DNA from: Balanoglossus misakiensis
Taxonomy: Eukaryota > Hemichordata
Length of the DNA stretch: 64,000 nucleotides
Direction of reading: 5' to 3'
NCBI GenBank assembly: GCA_040954595.2
Contig: CM082584.2
Coordinates: 2,356,001 to 2,420,000, forward strand
Part shown: in pieces, positions 12,801 to 25,300 of the stretch
Numbering within the stretch: the stretch's first letter is position 1
Layout: each line of letters begins with the position of its first letter
Translations under genes and position numbers: made by a program
Notes under the pieces: model-generated
What the model was told of the DNA's origin: nothing
The model's input: the letters and a program-made list of their open reading frames with translations, nothing else
Databases searched by the model: none

Positions 12801-14385
12801 ATCCACAGGTCTATTCATTGAATGTGAGGTGCAAAGCTAGAAATGGAGATGTTACTAGTAGTGTAATACAAAGACAGCAAATAGCAGCCGGACTTGTTTC
12901 CTACAAAAAAATCCAGCCATGTCATGTTGCTGGAAAGTCTTTGTACTTCAATAACAATACAGTCCAATTATGAAAGGGAAAGCTATGGATATGTCCTGTT
13001 TTAAACATTTGTTTGTACTATTTTGATATTCGCCATGTTAATATCACCACAAGCTAATATCCAAACTACACACAACTGCAAGTTCACTGGCCTCAAGTCA
13101 CTTATGGATGTTGACACTAATACCCATTAAAACTTCCTATCTGGGAACATGTAAATGCACACTACAGGAAAACAAACCAATAATTCAGAACACTATTGTG
13201 ACGGTCACAGAACTTGTGAATTTATTACAAAAGCAGTCATCCTGAAAATTGAAATACACAACCTGACGACCATCACTGATTTTAGTCAGCTACCATCACT
13301 GAATGAAGAACTCAAACAAAAAATTGCTTAATACGCTGTTAAAAATAACAATGCAACAAAAAACACAAATGATCGACTCCAGTCATATATGTACATCAAG
13401 CAACATCAACTGAAAGGCTACAGGCAGTATCGTCAATACACAGGTTGTTGTTGCTATGCTCAAGGCGTCAATGAATTGGTGGTCACATTTCATTGAACAA
13501 TGAATGGGCAAGTGCTCACTCACTTCTTCAGTGAATTTCACTGTTTGTTTATCTTATCATAAAAACTTGGGCACCACAGTCCTTTGGATAAAAATATTCA
13601 TGTGTGGTGATTTAAAATCAGTGTTGCAAGAAACAGAATTAATCACAGGATTAATGGCTTCTGATTGAAAAATACTAAATGCTTAATATGCCATATGCCG
13701 CACACAGAGTGATCACATTAGTCAATTGGACCGCTGTTCCGAAGGACTAAAATGATTGCAATGTTTTAATATTATATTTATTTTACAAAACCCTTACATC
13801 TGAGCTTTACTTTAAAGTACTTCCATTTACAAGTAGTACAAGTACACATCAGTTAACATTGACAGCTAGGCATGACGTCATAGATGTAGGACTTCAAAAC
13901 TGACATTCTGAACAGTGGGGGCGCTCTATCATAGTGGGTTTTAATGAACATGTGTATTTAATTTCATGAATCAGATATATCAATGAAAACTGTGTGTTTT
14001 AACATACGCTTATTGTTTATGCATTTGCAGTATCTAGTCATATTACAGTAATACACCAGACATGTTCTTAACTCAATCAATGTGTGTGTGTAAGTTCAAT
14101 TTCTGACCACACTCAGATTACCCAAGTCCATGTGACCAACTCTACTGCAAGTATACAGACTTGAACTCCGGAAAACTAGTCACCTACAATACTTGAACTG
14201 GAGCCACATCCAAAACTTGACTTTGAGATATTTTATCAAATCAGTGCTCCTTTTAGAATTAGAACTCCTATGCAATTTTTGTGACAGAAGAAATAATGAG
14301 ATTCCCAGAAAGAACCTCCCAGTTCCCTTTTTAGAGGTCCAACCTTACCATAGAAAACAACGGGTTTGGACTGTACCATGGTGGT
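9850..14385. other. Long stretch without recognised gene
   Basis: Small open frames in this span lack domains and splice-site support. No tRNA, rRNA or terminal-repeat element was recognised. It could be intron of the minus-strand gene whose last exons lie at 7.2-8.9 kb. Confidence 0.4.
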
Positions 14386-14388
14386 GAA

Positions 14389-15620
14389 ATGGTTAAGCCA
14401 GAGCATGTATCAAAATACAGTAAAACCTGTCTCAACCAAAACCTGTCTATTACAAGGACATTGTTCAAACTCCTAGGTTCACTTTTGTTAAATCGCAACA
14501 CCTGGTCCAGAGCAGTGCAAACATTGGCTAATCAAGCCAGCAAGGTGTTGTCTCTACTCTCAGTTGCCAGGTGGAAACTAGGGTATATGCCATTTGAATG
14601 TCACTTCAAGGTGTTTGATGCCATGATCTTACCCATTCTTTGTTATGGATCGGAGACTTGAGTTTTATGACATCATAGAAAAAGTGCAAAGAACATGGTG
14701 CAGAATTTTTCTAGGTGTGCCAAGGAGCACTACCAATGAAGCTGTTATTGGAGAATGTGGGCGGTTGCGAGTGTATGTTCACACAATGTTGTATTCGTTA
14801 CTGGGTGAAACTTATAGAGATGCCACAGGAAAGACTCCCTAGGCAAGCATATTTAATGCTACATACGTAATCTTGACTGTTTAGGCCGTCACACTTGGGC
14901 AACATCGGTGAAACACATTTTATTTTCGCCTGGATTTCTCAGGAAAGAGGCGATAAGCGTTTGTTCCTTTCAGCATTTGAGACAAGAATTTCAGATATTT
15001 TGAAGCAACAATGGAAATCACACTGTCCGTCCAAAACCAAACTCCGTACATACACATATTTTAAATCATTGTTACAGCCTGAAAAGTAGTTAATGTCAAC
15101 TGTACACGTAATGTCAAAGACATTTTTGCATGTTTTCGCTGTTCTGCCCTTCCTCTTGCAATAGAGGAGGGAAGAGATCAGAATGTGGACGTTTCAGAGA
15201 GACACTGTAGGCTATGCTCTGGTGCACAAATAGAAGACGAGTATCACTTTTTACTTGTTTGCCCCTTATATGACAGTCTTAGAAAACAATATATTGGTTA
15301 CACTAAAATTCCCCACATTCAAATGTTTGTTAATATCATGAGCGCATCAGAATCCTCAAGTATTTATGTTTACAATGCCTTTAAACTTAGAGAAAATGTG
15401 TTAAAAAACTTAATCTGCTAAGTTCCTCACTTTGTATCCCGAGTACGTACTTCCACACAAGTGCTGCTTGATGTTGTCATTTATATTATTTGAGTACATG
15501 TATTATTTATTTCATTTTCGTACAATTTTCTGATTACCTTTATGCCCTCTTACCTATGGGCTGGAGGCCTTGACAATCAATTAACGTGCACTGTTGTGCA
15601 CCTGAACAATGAACAACAAA
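14389..15620 (+). pseudogene. Decayed non-LTR retrotransposon, 3' part (reverse transcriptase tail)
   Basis: Several plus-strand frames together read like the end of a LINE-type ORF2. FDAMILPILCYGSET at 14600-14661 is typical of the region after the reverse-transcriptase core. It is followed by EFYDIIEKVQRTWCRIFLGV. Near the end, CRLCSGAQIEDEYHFLLVCP (15185-15421 frame) is the common C-terminal Cys/His segment of such elements. The pieces lie in different frames with stops between them, so the copy is dead. The 3' tail to about 15620 ends in CAACAAATCAATC-type sequence. A TACAGTAAAACCTGTCT MITE start abuts it at 14418. The clade (RTE, CR1 or L2) is unresolved. Confidence 0.75.
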
Positions 15621-15802
15621 TCAATCACACATTCTCACTGAATCGAAAGCTGTATATGACACAAGCGCTGATTCAGATTGGATGACAAAGCTAAATGTTA
15701 TCCTATGATACAGAAACTACAACGTGCCAGATGACAGTTCAAGAGTCATTTATTTAATGTTTTAAAACGAATTTGGCTAATTTGTGGCCGTGTGAGAAAT
15801 AT

Positions 15803-15946
15803 AATCTCACACACCAAGGACCTGGGATCATATTTCTCACACTCGTCAGGGATATTTTGTCCCACACTCGACTGCAGCTTGTTTGGGACAGAAAATCCTC
15901 AACACATGTGAGAAATATGATCCCAAGTCCTTGGGAGTGTGAGATT
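15803..15946. mobile_element. Foldback MITE, AATCTCACAC family, copy 1
   Basis: The segment opens AATCTCACACACCAAGGACC and closes with the reverse complement (ending GTGTGAGATT), making a 144-bp hairpin. Copies lie at 44026-44169 and, interrupted, at 44386-45065. It has no coding capacity. Confidence 0.8.
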
Positions 15947-16029
15947 CTATTAGTCTTACAACCTTAGGACCTGGTAAAAGATTTCTCAGACGAGGTGGGG
16001 ATATTTTTAGCTCGTGTTAGACAAGCCAA

Positions 16030-16265
16030 AATATCCCTGATGAGTGTAAGAAATTGCGTTAAGTACACGGTGGTCCCATTCACGGATAATACAAGAAAAA
16101 AGTCTACACCGGAGTACATATACAGACAGACACACACACACACACACACACATCAAGAGATCTACAGGCAAACATTGGCTGACCCATAAGCTGCCAATGG
16201 CATGTGTACTGTACACACACCAAATAGAACAGCTGGTCTCTTTAACAGTTAGCCAGTTATGTAAA
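16030..16265 (-). repeat. Dispersed repeat with CA microsatellite; relative at 40010-40150
   Basis: Read on the minus strand, the order is AGACCAGCTGTTCTATTTGG, a GT tract, CTCCGGTGTAGACTTTTT and ATGGGACCAC. The plus strand at 40010-40150 matches this order closely. A (CA)n tract of about 24 bp lies at 16131-16152. No gene is visible. Confidence 0.65.
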
Positions 16266-16469
16266 CATGCAGTTACCAATCACTGTTATTATTAACAAAT
16301 TGCATCCAAGTCCAGACCCAGGCTTGAATACAATGTTTACACATAACAACATTGCTTACCCATCGAGCTGAACAAGAAATGATGGTTGATAACCAGAAAA
16401 ATACTAAATAAAAATTCAAAAGTTACAGATACTGGACCTTTCGTTGTCCACATATTGTGCTGGTCTTAC

Positions 16470-16577
16470 CTGTACACTCTCCATTGACCAATCAATATCC
16501 CACAGAACAAGTGCAATAAAAAGAGCCTGCTGTATTCACACACTGGCGTTCACAAAGATCTGCTCTCTTATTGACAT
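16470..16577 (-). pseudogene. EGF-like exon with in-frame TGA
   Basis: A 108-bp minus-strand exon lies between an acceptor (TTTCAG-type, at 16578) and a GTAAGA donor, with 1-1 phase as usual for EGF modules. It reads DVNKRADLCERQCVNTAGSF then YCTCSVGY, with the Cys spacing of the middle and end of a calcium-binding EGF domain. A TGA at 16494-16492 follows GY, where EGF domains normally have a variable residue; LVNGECT continues in frame. A CGA-to-TGA change would explain it. The exon may belong to a decayed gene, may end an alternative isoform, or may hold a sequence error. A second EGF exon lies 3.4 kb upstream at 19966-20088. Confidence 0.6.
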
Positions 16578-16776
16578 CTGAAATCAAAGATAGTTTATTA
16601 TTTTTAATTTTATTATTATTTATTTCCTGACAAACGTAATACACATACATCTTAGTGCATTTTCTACTGAAAATAATAAAATTGGAAAACAAGTGAAAGC
16701 TTAAAGAGCATATCTTGCCTTTTTAAATCTTATCAGAAGGTTAAAAAATGATTGAAAGAAATCTAATATTTACCAA

Positions 16777-16962
16777 AAGTGACAATATTTTTCGGGTATC
16801 GATTTCCATAATATTTGTTTTGTTCTCATAAAATAGACCAGCTTTAGCGATGCTCACAGGTGTCATACGGTGTTTTCGTGCTTTTCTGTGTAATACCACA
16901 ATGGGAAAAAGAGGTGGTTGCCGTGGTTGCAGCAACACATTACCTAGACGGAAGTCACCCAT
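16777..16962 (-). CDS. Possible first coding exon, unknown protein
   Basis: On the minus strand, an ATG at 16962 opens a frame reading MGDFRLGNVLLQPRQPPLFP and continuing basic and open, to a possible GTAAAT donor near 16776. A GC-richer, CpG-bearing stretch lies just upstream (16970-17180), as near a start site. I recognise no domain. The downstream EGF exon at 16577 would need phase 1, which this donor does not clearly give, so linkage is unproven. Confidence 0.25.
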
Positions 16963-16969
16963 GTGAATT

Positions 16970-18086
16970 CCCCGAAAACCAATGAAAGTCTATGCCACGA
17001 TCATCGATATTGTACGGTGGATATGAAGCCATCCGGCGGCGGCGGCCGTAACTGTCAATGCATGACCGTTGAACGATAATCGGCCAGGTTTGAATCACGA
17101 GAAGACAATCCACACCCTTACAGGAAAATAGAAGCCTGTCAGTAGGAGAGGTCGACCAGTGATCAATATTCAATTCAGAGCACAACTGATCGTTTATACC
17201 CGATATTGGTGTTCATTCAGTGTTCCAGCGACCGCGATTACACAGTAGAAGGTGAACTGGCAGGAGGCGTAAACACAATTTTGCGCTGGCCGACATCAAG
17301 ATTGCTTATAATTATTCACTCTTTCGTCTGGCTACCCGGTACCCAGGGACCGCAAACTTCGATAATTAAGGTTGACAGCAATCAATGTGAAAACTTGAAC
17401 GTTCAAAATATTACTGTTACTATTTCACATTTTTTTCAGTCATACCTTTGTATGGCTTCGGGCTGAATGGTCGCCATCTTTCTTTTCTAATTTCTTTGTT
17501 TACAAGTTTTACGTCGCACTATGTCCGACTCATCGGTTCCAAAACACACTGTACAAATTTTGAAACAAAATGTGTTGAATAAATTTTGCCGCGTGTGAGT
17601 GAAAACCGTTTCCAAACTTGGATATTCGTGTGTATCAATGAAAATGTTTCATGCTTTGTGAGCGTGAGTGGGTCGGCCCGGCATGATCGCCTGTTGCTGT
17701 TGGTTGTATGGTTTCATTTTGTTATAATGCAGTATGAAGCATGTGAAGGAACTTTCATGATTACAGCGACAAGTCATAAATGTTTCTGTTTGTCATCACC
17801 AAAAAGGCATATAGCTTACATGTAATTCAGAAGACAGAATTTTAGTGCTGGCATGGTACATATACATCGCGGCGCGATATGTGTCATCGCTGCTGACTGC
17901 GTGTACACGCATCGGCGCTGATGGAGTTCCCTTGTAATAACACGCGCGTATTTTGTCTGTTGAGGCAGTGATCGAAAATCGCCAAAAGACCACGATATAT
18001 CAGTTGTCAATAAGTTGACATTGTCCAAGATAAGTAGATTGAGACCCAACACTCTAGTCCTAAACCTCTGGGCAATATTCCACGGT
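16970..18086. other. GC-richer stretch without confirmed gene
   Basis: The span has more CpG than its surroundings and includes a GGCGGCGGCGGCC run near 17035. It may include a promoter, but no exon is confirmed beyond the tentative one at its left edge. Confidence 0.3.
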
Positions 18087-18090
18087 TTAA

Positions 18091-18885
18091 GATGGGTCCC
18101 CCGGATCTTTTTGCCCGTTGCTATGGGCCTTTGCAGGACATTACACCCCGATTTGGACTAAGCCGTTTTCAGAGTCTAACAAGGGGCTGGTAACTAGTTG
18201 AAAATCTGCACGATTGTGAGCGCGCGCCCCCTGACGCCATTGATATGCAAATTAGCTAGGTCAAATTTCAAAAGCCTAAGGCTTTTTATTCCGTGACCTC
18301 AAAAACGAACTTGATACGTATTCATTAGTTGCTTGAACCAGGGAAGATCGTGACGGATTTTGTTTTCGAATATTATCGTTGTATCCTACGATTTCAGCAT
18401 ACCCGTACCACAGCGGAAAAAGTCATCGATTTTAGGTGTTTTTGGACGCACTCTTCCACCGGTATCGCTTCTTAGCACGACGAAAACCGAAAAAACGATC
18501 CGTCACACTGTGAGGAAGTGCGTTCTCAACAAGCAGGTCAAATTTGACTGGCGTACGTGGCCTATGAAAAAAGCCTTAGGGATTTTCGTGAACGGTACAA
18601 AATCTCTGTGTACAAAACATTGGATTTTTAGCGTTCGATCCAGTTACTGTGGTCACAGGACGCGCATGCTATCGCTGACCGCTGCTTTACCGTATTAGCG
18701 TGGCGGCCTATGGCCGGGCGGTAGCTGCCGTAAACATACTCGGACAGGGGGTGTGTACACAATCGTGTGTATTTTTAACTAGTCACAAGCCCCTTGTCGG
18801 ACGTTCATAACGGTTTCGATCAAAATTGAGTGTAGTGTCCTATAAAGGCCCATAGAAACGAGCAAAAAGATACGGGGGACCCATC
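18091..18885. mobile_element. 795-bp nonautonomous element with TTAA target duplication
   Basis: The left end reads GATGGGTCCCCCGGATCTTT. The right end is its reverse complement with one early mismatch (GATGGGTCCCCCGTATCTTT). Both are flanked directly by TTAA (18087-18090 and 18886-18889). Inverted similarity continues inward over more than 100 bp, for example CAAGGGGCT and AGCCCCTTG. TTAA duplication is the hallmark of piggyBac- and Kolobok-type insertion. No transposase is encoded. Confidence 0.85.
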
Positions 18886-18889
18886 TTAA

Positions 18890-19965
18890 TCGAGGCAGCA
18901 ATCATTGTATGTGTAAGGTGCCTATACACATCCGCTGCCATTGCATGTTGTGTACTGCTTGCAATGCGTAGCCGTAGCCTAACCGGGCCGAGTAGTGTTA
19001 TTTTTTTCATAATCGCATCTCCCCTAGATGAAAAGGTATATATGTACATTTATTTTGAATGGAACGGGGGATCCAGAGGCTGACCCAGCAAAGCTGTTTA
19101 GATCACAGACATGTATGATTGCAATTCAACCACTGTAATGTACAGTCTTGCAAACGTAAATGGGTTCCTCTTGTGACGTCACAGAAATGGGCGTGGCCCA
19201 AACAGAAGTTTTTTCTCAGGCCCTGAACATTTTTAAATTTAACATTTATTTATCCATATGAAATAAGTAAAAGGACACCAGCATTTAACACACAAGCCCA
19301 ATTATTATTTATCCTCAAAGTGTGTTTCGAGCTAAGATATACTCTTTAAAGGATAAAAAAATTACACTTAAAAACCCCAAAGAAACCAAAACAGTTCTGA
19401 AAGACATTCCTTTTAAACCAAAAAAAGCAATGGAATGAAATTGTGCAGAATAAAAAGACGAGTTTTTAAACCCCTTTTAAAACTGTCTATAGATCCAGCA
19501 TTGCGGATAGAAGGTGAGGTTGATGACACATATTCGTAACCACATATTAATTGATCAGTTGATTGTTTTTACACCAAAGTCCTCAATATCCATGGCAATC
19601 TCTTTCTAGGAATTTTAACACTCTCTATCATTCTCACTTTAACAAAATCCCCTGAAACTCGTGTACCCTGTCAGCAAAACTTTGTCTGATTTTTAAAACA
19701 ACAGATTACTTTTTCACCCTTGCAAACAAATTTTCAATGCTAAGTTTTCACATTTGTTAATTTGTTTATATTATGCATAATTATAATTGGAAAATTTCTG
19801 AGATACAATTTCAACAAACATGTGTTCAGTACGAGTGTGCGGTTGATTTCAAATTTTAAAATGTGTGCAATGGACAGACAGGATGCATGTTTTATTGTAA
19901 CCATAGCAATATACAATCCCCAAACAGTGTAGCCACAGAAGAGATCAATATCCACAGTTACATAC
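18890..19965. other. No gene seen
   Basis: AT-rich sequence without supported exons. It probably lies in an intron or downstream of the EGF exon at 19966-20088. Confidence 0.35.
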
Positions 19966-20088
19966 CTGCACATGCATGGCCATCCTCCAGCACATTGAAG
20001 CCTTGTCTGCAAGCGCAGCAATAACTACCATGGGTATTCTGACAATAGTGTTGACACGCATTTCCACAACTGTGACATTTATTCATAT
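19966..20088 (-). CDS. EGF-like exon
   Basis: A 123-bp minus-strand exon is bounded by an acceptor ending CCTCCAG and a GTATGT donor, with 1-1 phase. It encodes one EGF-like module starting DMNKCHSCGNACQHYCQN and continuing THGSYCCACRQGFN then EDGHACA. The six-Cys arrangement and the D-M-N opening resemble calcium-binding EGF repeats. Extracellular or secreted multi-EGF proteins use such cassettes. The exon is open and looks functional. It lies only 300 bp from the left end of transposon element 1. Neighbouring coding exons of the same gene are uncertain; the EGF exon at 16470-16577 is a candidate. Confidence 0.65.
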
Positions 20089-20387
20089 CTGGAGGGTAAG
20101 AAGAAATTCGAAATAATTTACAAGCATTACATTATTCAAGGTAAGCCTACTCTTGACTACTGGAATCTCACACCAAAGACAACTGGGCTCAGATTATAAC
20201 AAGATGGGGATAATTTTTCTCAATTTCATCATTTGAGACAACATATCCCCAAACTTATGTAGTGTCGACGTAACATTATAACATAGTTATATCACTGTCA
20301 GGCATTTGTGTCCTACAGTCAAGGGGTTTTAGACACCTGCAGTCATTTTGATGGCGTTGGTTTGAATCCCACCAGTGCCAGAAGTGT

Positions 20388-20415
20388 CCCTTACGAAAAA
20401 GGTTCTATAGAACTC
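20388..20415 (+). repeat. Left terminal inverted repeat of element 1
   Basis: CCCTTACGAAAAAGGTTC followed by TATAGAACT pairs with the right end at 31718-31744, except for one extra G after the A run. Confidence 0.9.
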
Positions 20416-20574
20416 TATAGACCTCTATAGAAACGTGTAGAAATCAATAGAAAATCAATAGAAATTTATTTTCTATAGAATTCTACAGGTGACTTCTATT
20501 AATTTTCAACAGAAAATCAATAGAATATTATTTTCTATAGAATTATACAGATGATTTCCATTAAACTAGCCGTC

Positions 20575-21992
20575 AATAGATTTTCTATTGAAAATATTAC
20601 CTAGCATGAAATAAGTGAAAAATGATTTTTAATAGGTTTTAACATGATTATCATACAATGACAAAGCAATTTGTAAGATTTGCCCCCATTACACATATTT
20701 CACTGTGAACAAAGTATATTTTAACAGAAATCCACAGACTCTATTGAATTCTATTGATGTCAATAGATTTTCTATTGAAAAATATTGTCAACCTTGAAAT
20801 GGTTGAAAGAAATATTTTTCCCTAGTTTTTAGCAAATGTGTGCACATAATCATCACAAAATGAAAAGGAATTTGTCAGGTTTGCCCCAACTACATACATT
20901 TCACTGTGAACAGTGTATTTTAACAAAAATCCACTGTCTCTATTGAATTCTATTGCCGTCAATAGATTTTCTATTGAAAAATATTGCCAACCATGAAATA
21001 GATGAAAGAAACATTTTCCCCTAGTTTTTAGCAAATGTGTGCACATAATCAACACAAAATGACAAATGAATTTGTCAGGTTTGGCCCAACTACATATATT
21101 TCACTGTGAACAGTGTATTTTAACAAAAATCCACTGACTCTATTGAATTCTATTGCCGTCAATAGATTTTCTATTGAAAAATATTGTCAACCTTGAAATG
21201 GTTGAAAGAAATATTTTTCCCTAGTTTTTAGCAAATGTGTGCACATAATCATCACAAAATGACAAAGGAATTTGTCAGGTTTGCCCCAACTACATACATT
21301 TCACTGTGAACAGTGTATTTTAACAAAAGCCACTGTCTCTATTGAATTCTATTGCCGTCAATAGATTTTCTATTGAAAAATATTGCCAACCATGAAATAG
21401 GTGAAAGAAACATTTTCCCCTAGTTTTTAGCAAATGTGTGCACATAATCATCACAAAACGACAAATGAATTTGTCAGGTTTGGCCCAACTACATATATTT
21501 CACTGTGAACAGTGTATTTTAACAAAAATCCACTGTCTCTATTGAATTCTATTGCCGTCAATAGATTTTCTATTGAAAAATATTGCCAACCATGAAATAG
21601 GTGAAAGAAACATTTTCCCCTAGTTTTTAGCAAATGTGTGCACATAATCAACACAAAACGACAAATGAATTTGTCAGGTTTGGCCCAACTACATATATTT
21701 CACTGTGAACAGTGTATTTTAACAAAAATCCACTGACTCTATTGAATTCTATTGCCGTCAATAGATTTTCTATTGAAAAATATTGCCAACCATGAAATAG
21801 GTGAAAGAAACATTTTCCCCTAGTTTTTAGCAAATGTGTGCACATAATCATCACAAAATGACAAAGAGTTTGTCAGGTTTGCCCCAACTACATACATTTC
21901 ACTGTGAACAGTGTATTTTAACAAAAATCCACTGTCTCTATTGAATTCTATTGCCGTCAATAGATTTTCTATTGAAAAATATTGCCAACCAT
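20575..21992. repeat. Left subterminal tandem array, about 200-bp units
   Basis: About seven units carry AGCAAATGTGTGCACATAAT at 198-200-bp spacing (near 20831, 21030, 21230, 21430, 21629, 21829). Each unit also contains CTATTGAATTCTATTGCC and CAATAGATTTTCTATTG, which is palindromic. The first unit is the most diverged; inner units are almost identical, indicating recent homogenisation. Short open frames in the array are by-products. Arrays like this near CACTA ends usually hold transposase-binding motifs. Confidence 0.85.
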
Positions 21993-22177
21993 GACCGGAC
22001 GCTAAGGATTTTGATTTAGGCGAAGATTGTATCGTTTGGCCATGGAAAGTAACCAGTTCACCCCGAGCAAACAGATACCAGTATACATTCAGCTCAAACA
22101 CACAGCTATTCATTCTTAATCATTCTATTTTATATTGTGAATGAATACTTGACAAATATGTCTCTGTAAATAATTCA

Positions 22178-22183
22178 TTTATT
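22178..22183 (-). terminator. Polyadenylation signal of element 1 transposase
   Basis: AATAAA on the minus strand, 137 bp past the transposase stop codon. Confidence 0.6.
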
Positions 22184-22319
22184 ACAATTTCAAAATGATA
22201 TCTGCAAAACACTGGTACATATACAAATCTGTATATAAATACAAATCAGAAGAAACGGACTCTCAACTACAGTACTGGGGTAAGTGTTTGCTACCTACAG
22301 ACTTTTTTTGCAGCCCTTA

Positions 22320-25300
22320 TCAGTCCCTTTCAAAAGGGTTGGGGAGTGGTGAGAGGTAAATTGACTCACCCATTCCAAGAACTACACATTTACGTCTCAA
22401 AAACGACGGTCGCACAGCAATTCTTTCATGTGAAATCTCACGCAGTGGTTTTACATATGTACACTGTATGCCAATTTCATTGTCAACAAACATTGACCTC
22501 CCACTTAAACACCTACTGGCTATCAGGAATGATCTTTCATTACAGTGACAATCACCTTGGCATATGCAACCTGGCCTAAGAATTACAAGGTTTCTTATTA
22601 CATACAATTGCTCATCTTGTCCCTGAAAATAATGGTTCGTTCTCTTTGCTGCCCTAGTGTAGCTACTTGTTGTGAACACAGCACCTGATATAGTGAATCT
22701 CTTGTAATATTTGGCATTCACATTCAAGATAGGGTGGCCCACAGCCTCCTCTATAGCTAACCTGTCTGTCAATCTTATTTCCCGTTTGTCAGCAGCTCCC
22801 ATGGCCACAACCCCTGAGCAGCTATGAAAGTCCCTCTTTAAATGCACAATTCCTCTAGACAATTTGTCAAATAGTGGCCTCAGATCACTATCCTGTGGTA
22901 TAATTGTGGATCTTCTTGATAAATCTCTCCACAGACAGAATGTGTTTGATATCTGTGAAGGCACACTTTGAGTACCCTGAAATAGCTTCATGATTACACC
23001 ATTGTGACTTTCAAACACAAAGGAAGATGTAGCCCAGAGAGGTGCCCATTCCCTAACACTACTAGACAAATGCAGTAGAATGTGCATATTAAATGACATC
23101 ACTTCTTTCCCATAAAGGCATTCAGTTTGAGTCACAAACTTTCTGATTGCCTGCTCTGCCAGATCAACAGAGCGGGCTGTTACTTTTTCCTGAAGTAACG
23201 TGTGGATTCCAAAAACCAGCAAAAACCAATGGTTCAGAAAAACTGCAGGTAACACACCTCTCAGAACAATTAAAGAATAGAAAAGGAGAAATGCCCTCCA
23301 CTCCGAACCTTTCCAATACTTTCTGTAATCTAACGATCGTGGTGTCCTGGTTATTTCATTTGGAGGAAACTGCTGCATCAAACGGGAATTAATTACACGT
23401 TGTTTAGCAGGGGCTAAGTACCAGGGTTTCTGCTTGTTTTCACTGTCAAGCCAAAGTGAGGTGATTTGCCTGACAACCCCTAATAAAACACAATGCAAAA
23501 AATCAGGAACAAACCCTTTCACAATGTCGAAATTGGGAAGCAACATACACACACTGGGTCCCTTCACACCCAATATTGGTCGGTCTCTTTCAACCGCCTG
23601 CCTACAACAATCCTCATACTGATCGTTATTCCTCAACTCAGGATGAGGAAGATCCTGTACACTATATACACGTGCATGACCATTGCCCTTTGCTATGTAT
23701 TCCCCTGGGTGCAGGCACCAGTCACATCCATACTGCCCATTATACTGTTTGCAATTGCGCATCAAAGGCCTGGCAGCTGAATCAGAAGAACACAATAACA
23801 CATGGACACATGTTGTGATTATCTCACCAGAACTTTGATTTCTCCAGGTAAAACCATCATTACCCAATTTCACACATTCTTCAACAAATGGTGCCAAAAA
23901 ACAATCCATCTGTGGTTTGGATTGACCAAACCATAGGCCAGGCATGAGAATATTTTGTTTTTGACATTTTGGAGTCAGTTCTGTCACTACACACTGAATG
24001 GGCCATATTGAGAAACCAGAGGACTTAAAGGCAGGGACCCCATCACAATTCCAGAGAAGGGTTAAGTCATTATCTCTTATGATACCATTTTCAAGGAGAT
24101 CTTGATAAATGGAGCCATCCAATAAATTTGAAACTGACAATTCACTATTAATATTCTGATTTTCTAATAAATCTACAAGTTGGTCCTTGATTGGCATTAC
24201 AATGAAAAAATTGTTATTTGCTACAGATATTTGCTCACTGAAAGGCTCATTACAGCTACCACAAGTGGTGTCAGTTTGAATTTCGCCCTCGGCACCAAGA
24301 TATGCCATACAACTACAGCAATAGAAGTGCTTCTTACACGACACAGCTGTCTCAGCAAAACAGTTCTTAAAAAAGTATGGTGTTGCTGGTACAGTTTCTG
24401 GTGCTATCAGGTTAATGACGTGCAACAAGTCTTTGAGAGCATCTTTTGTAAGTCGGTGTCTGAGGACAAAAGCCTGGAGAAGTAGACAAAGCTGTTCTGT
24501 TGTGACATTCATCTCTCCAGTTCCTTCTTCAGCTCCCTGAGAATTAGAAAAATAGTAGTACATTTAGAAAAATAGGACAACCAGAAATAACATGAACAAT
24601 GCAATGGTCACACTCACAGGACTGACACATTTAATTGTGATTTGACATTTGTGAAAACAGGTTCTGATCTCTTATGCATTGATCACCAGATTTTGAAAAC
24701 AGGGGTCATGCTCTAAATAATAGGCCTCCTTGAGAATTAAAATAAATGCATTCACAACCATAGAGACACTAGCTTTCATACTTGTATTTTATAATAACGA
24801 TGTGTATTAAGTTGCATTAACATATAAAACAGATTGATTAGTGGAATACTAAACGATGTTGTAATAGCTAAACAAATAAAAAAAATTTAAATTTCCGATG
24901 ATCAAAAGTTGGTCACATTGCTAAAAGAATAGAGACATTTTGGTGTGTATCACTGTCATGTTTCTGTCAAGGAATCAATGTGTATATTGCACCATGTCCA
25001 CTTTTTCAAGTTGTAAATGCACACCCTTCAGTAAGTACACTTACTTTGAAAGTAAATCATCAAAATAATGTAAAAAGTCATAGATCATAAGTGATTAAGG
25101 TAAGTTACCGCACAAAATTCAAATTGGCAACCATAAATTTTTTAAAGTCAAAAGCAGAACCTACCAATTCATCACCACTTTCTCCTGTGCCCGTCCCATT
25201 AGTGTTTTCGTTTGATATGCGTGTGTGTATAATTTCTTCACTTTCTTCAATCTCTCCACTTCCGCCACTCAGTAAGTTGACATGTGACGTTTCCTGAGCT

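Noticed and set aside
20822-22113. Repeated minus-strand frames containing FHLFHGWQYFSIENLLTAIE
   Set aside because: They fall in the 200-bp subterminal tandem array of element 1 and recur only because the units do.
22320-24563. Transposase start at the first codon of the long frame (MYYYFSNSQ)
   Set aside because: These nine codons precede a good acceptor (TTCTCAG), and two upstream exons join in phase, so they are intronic.
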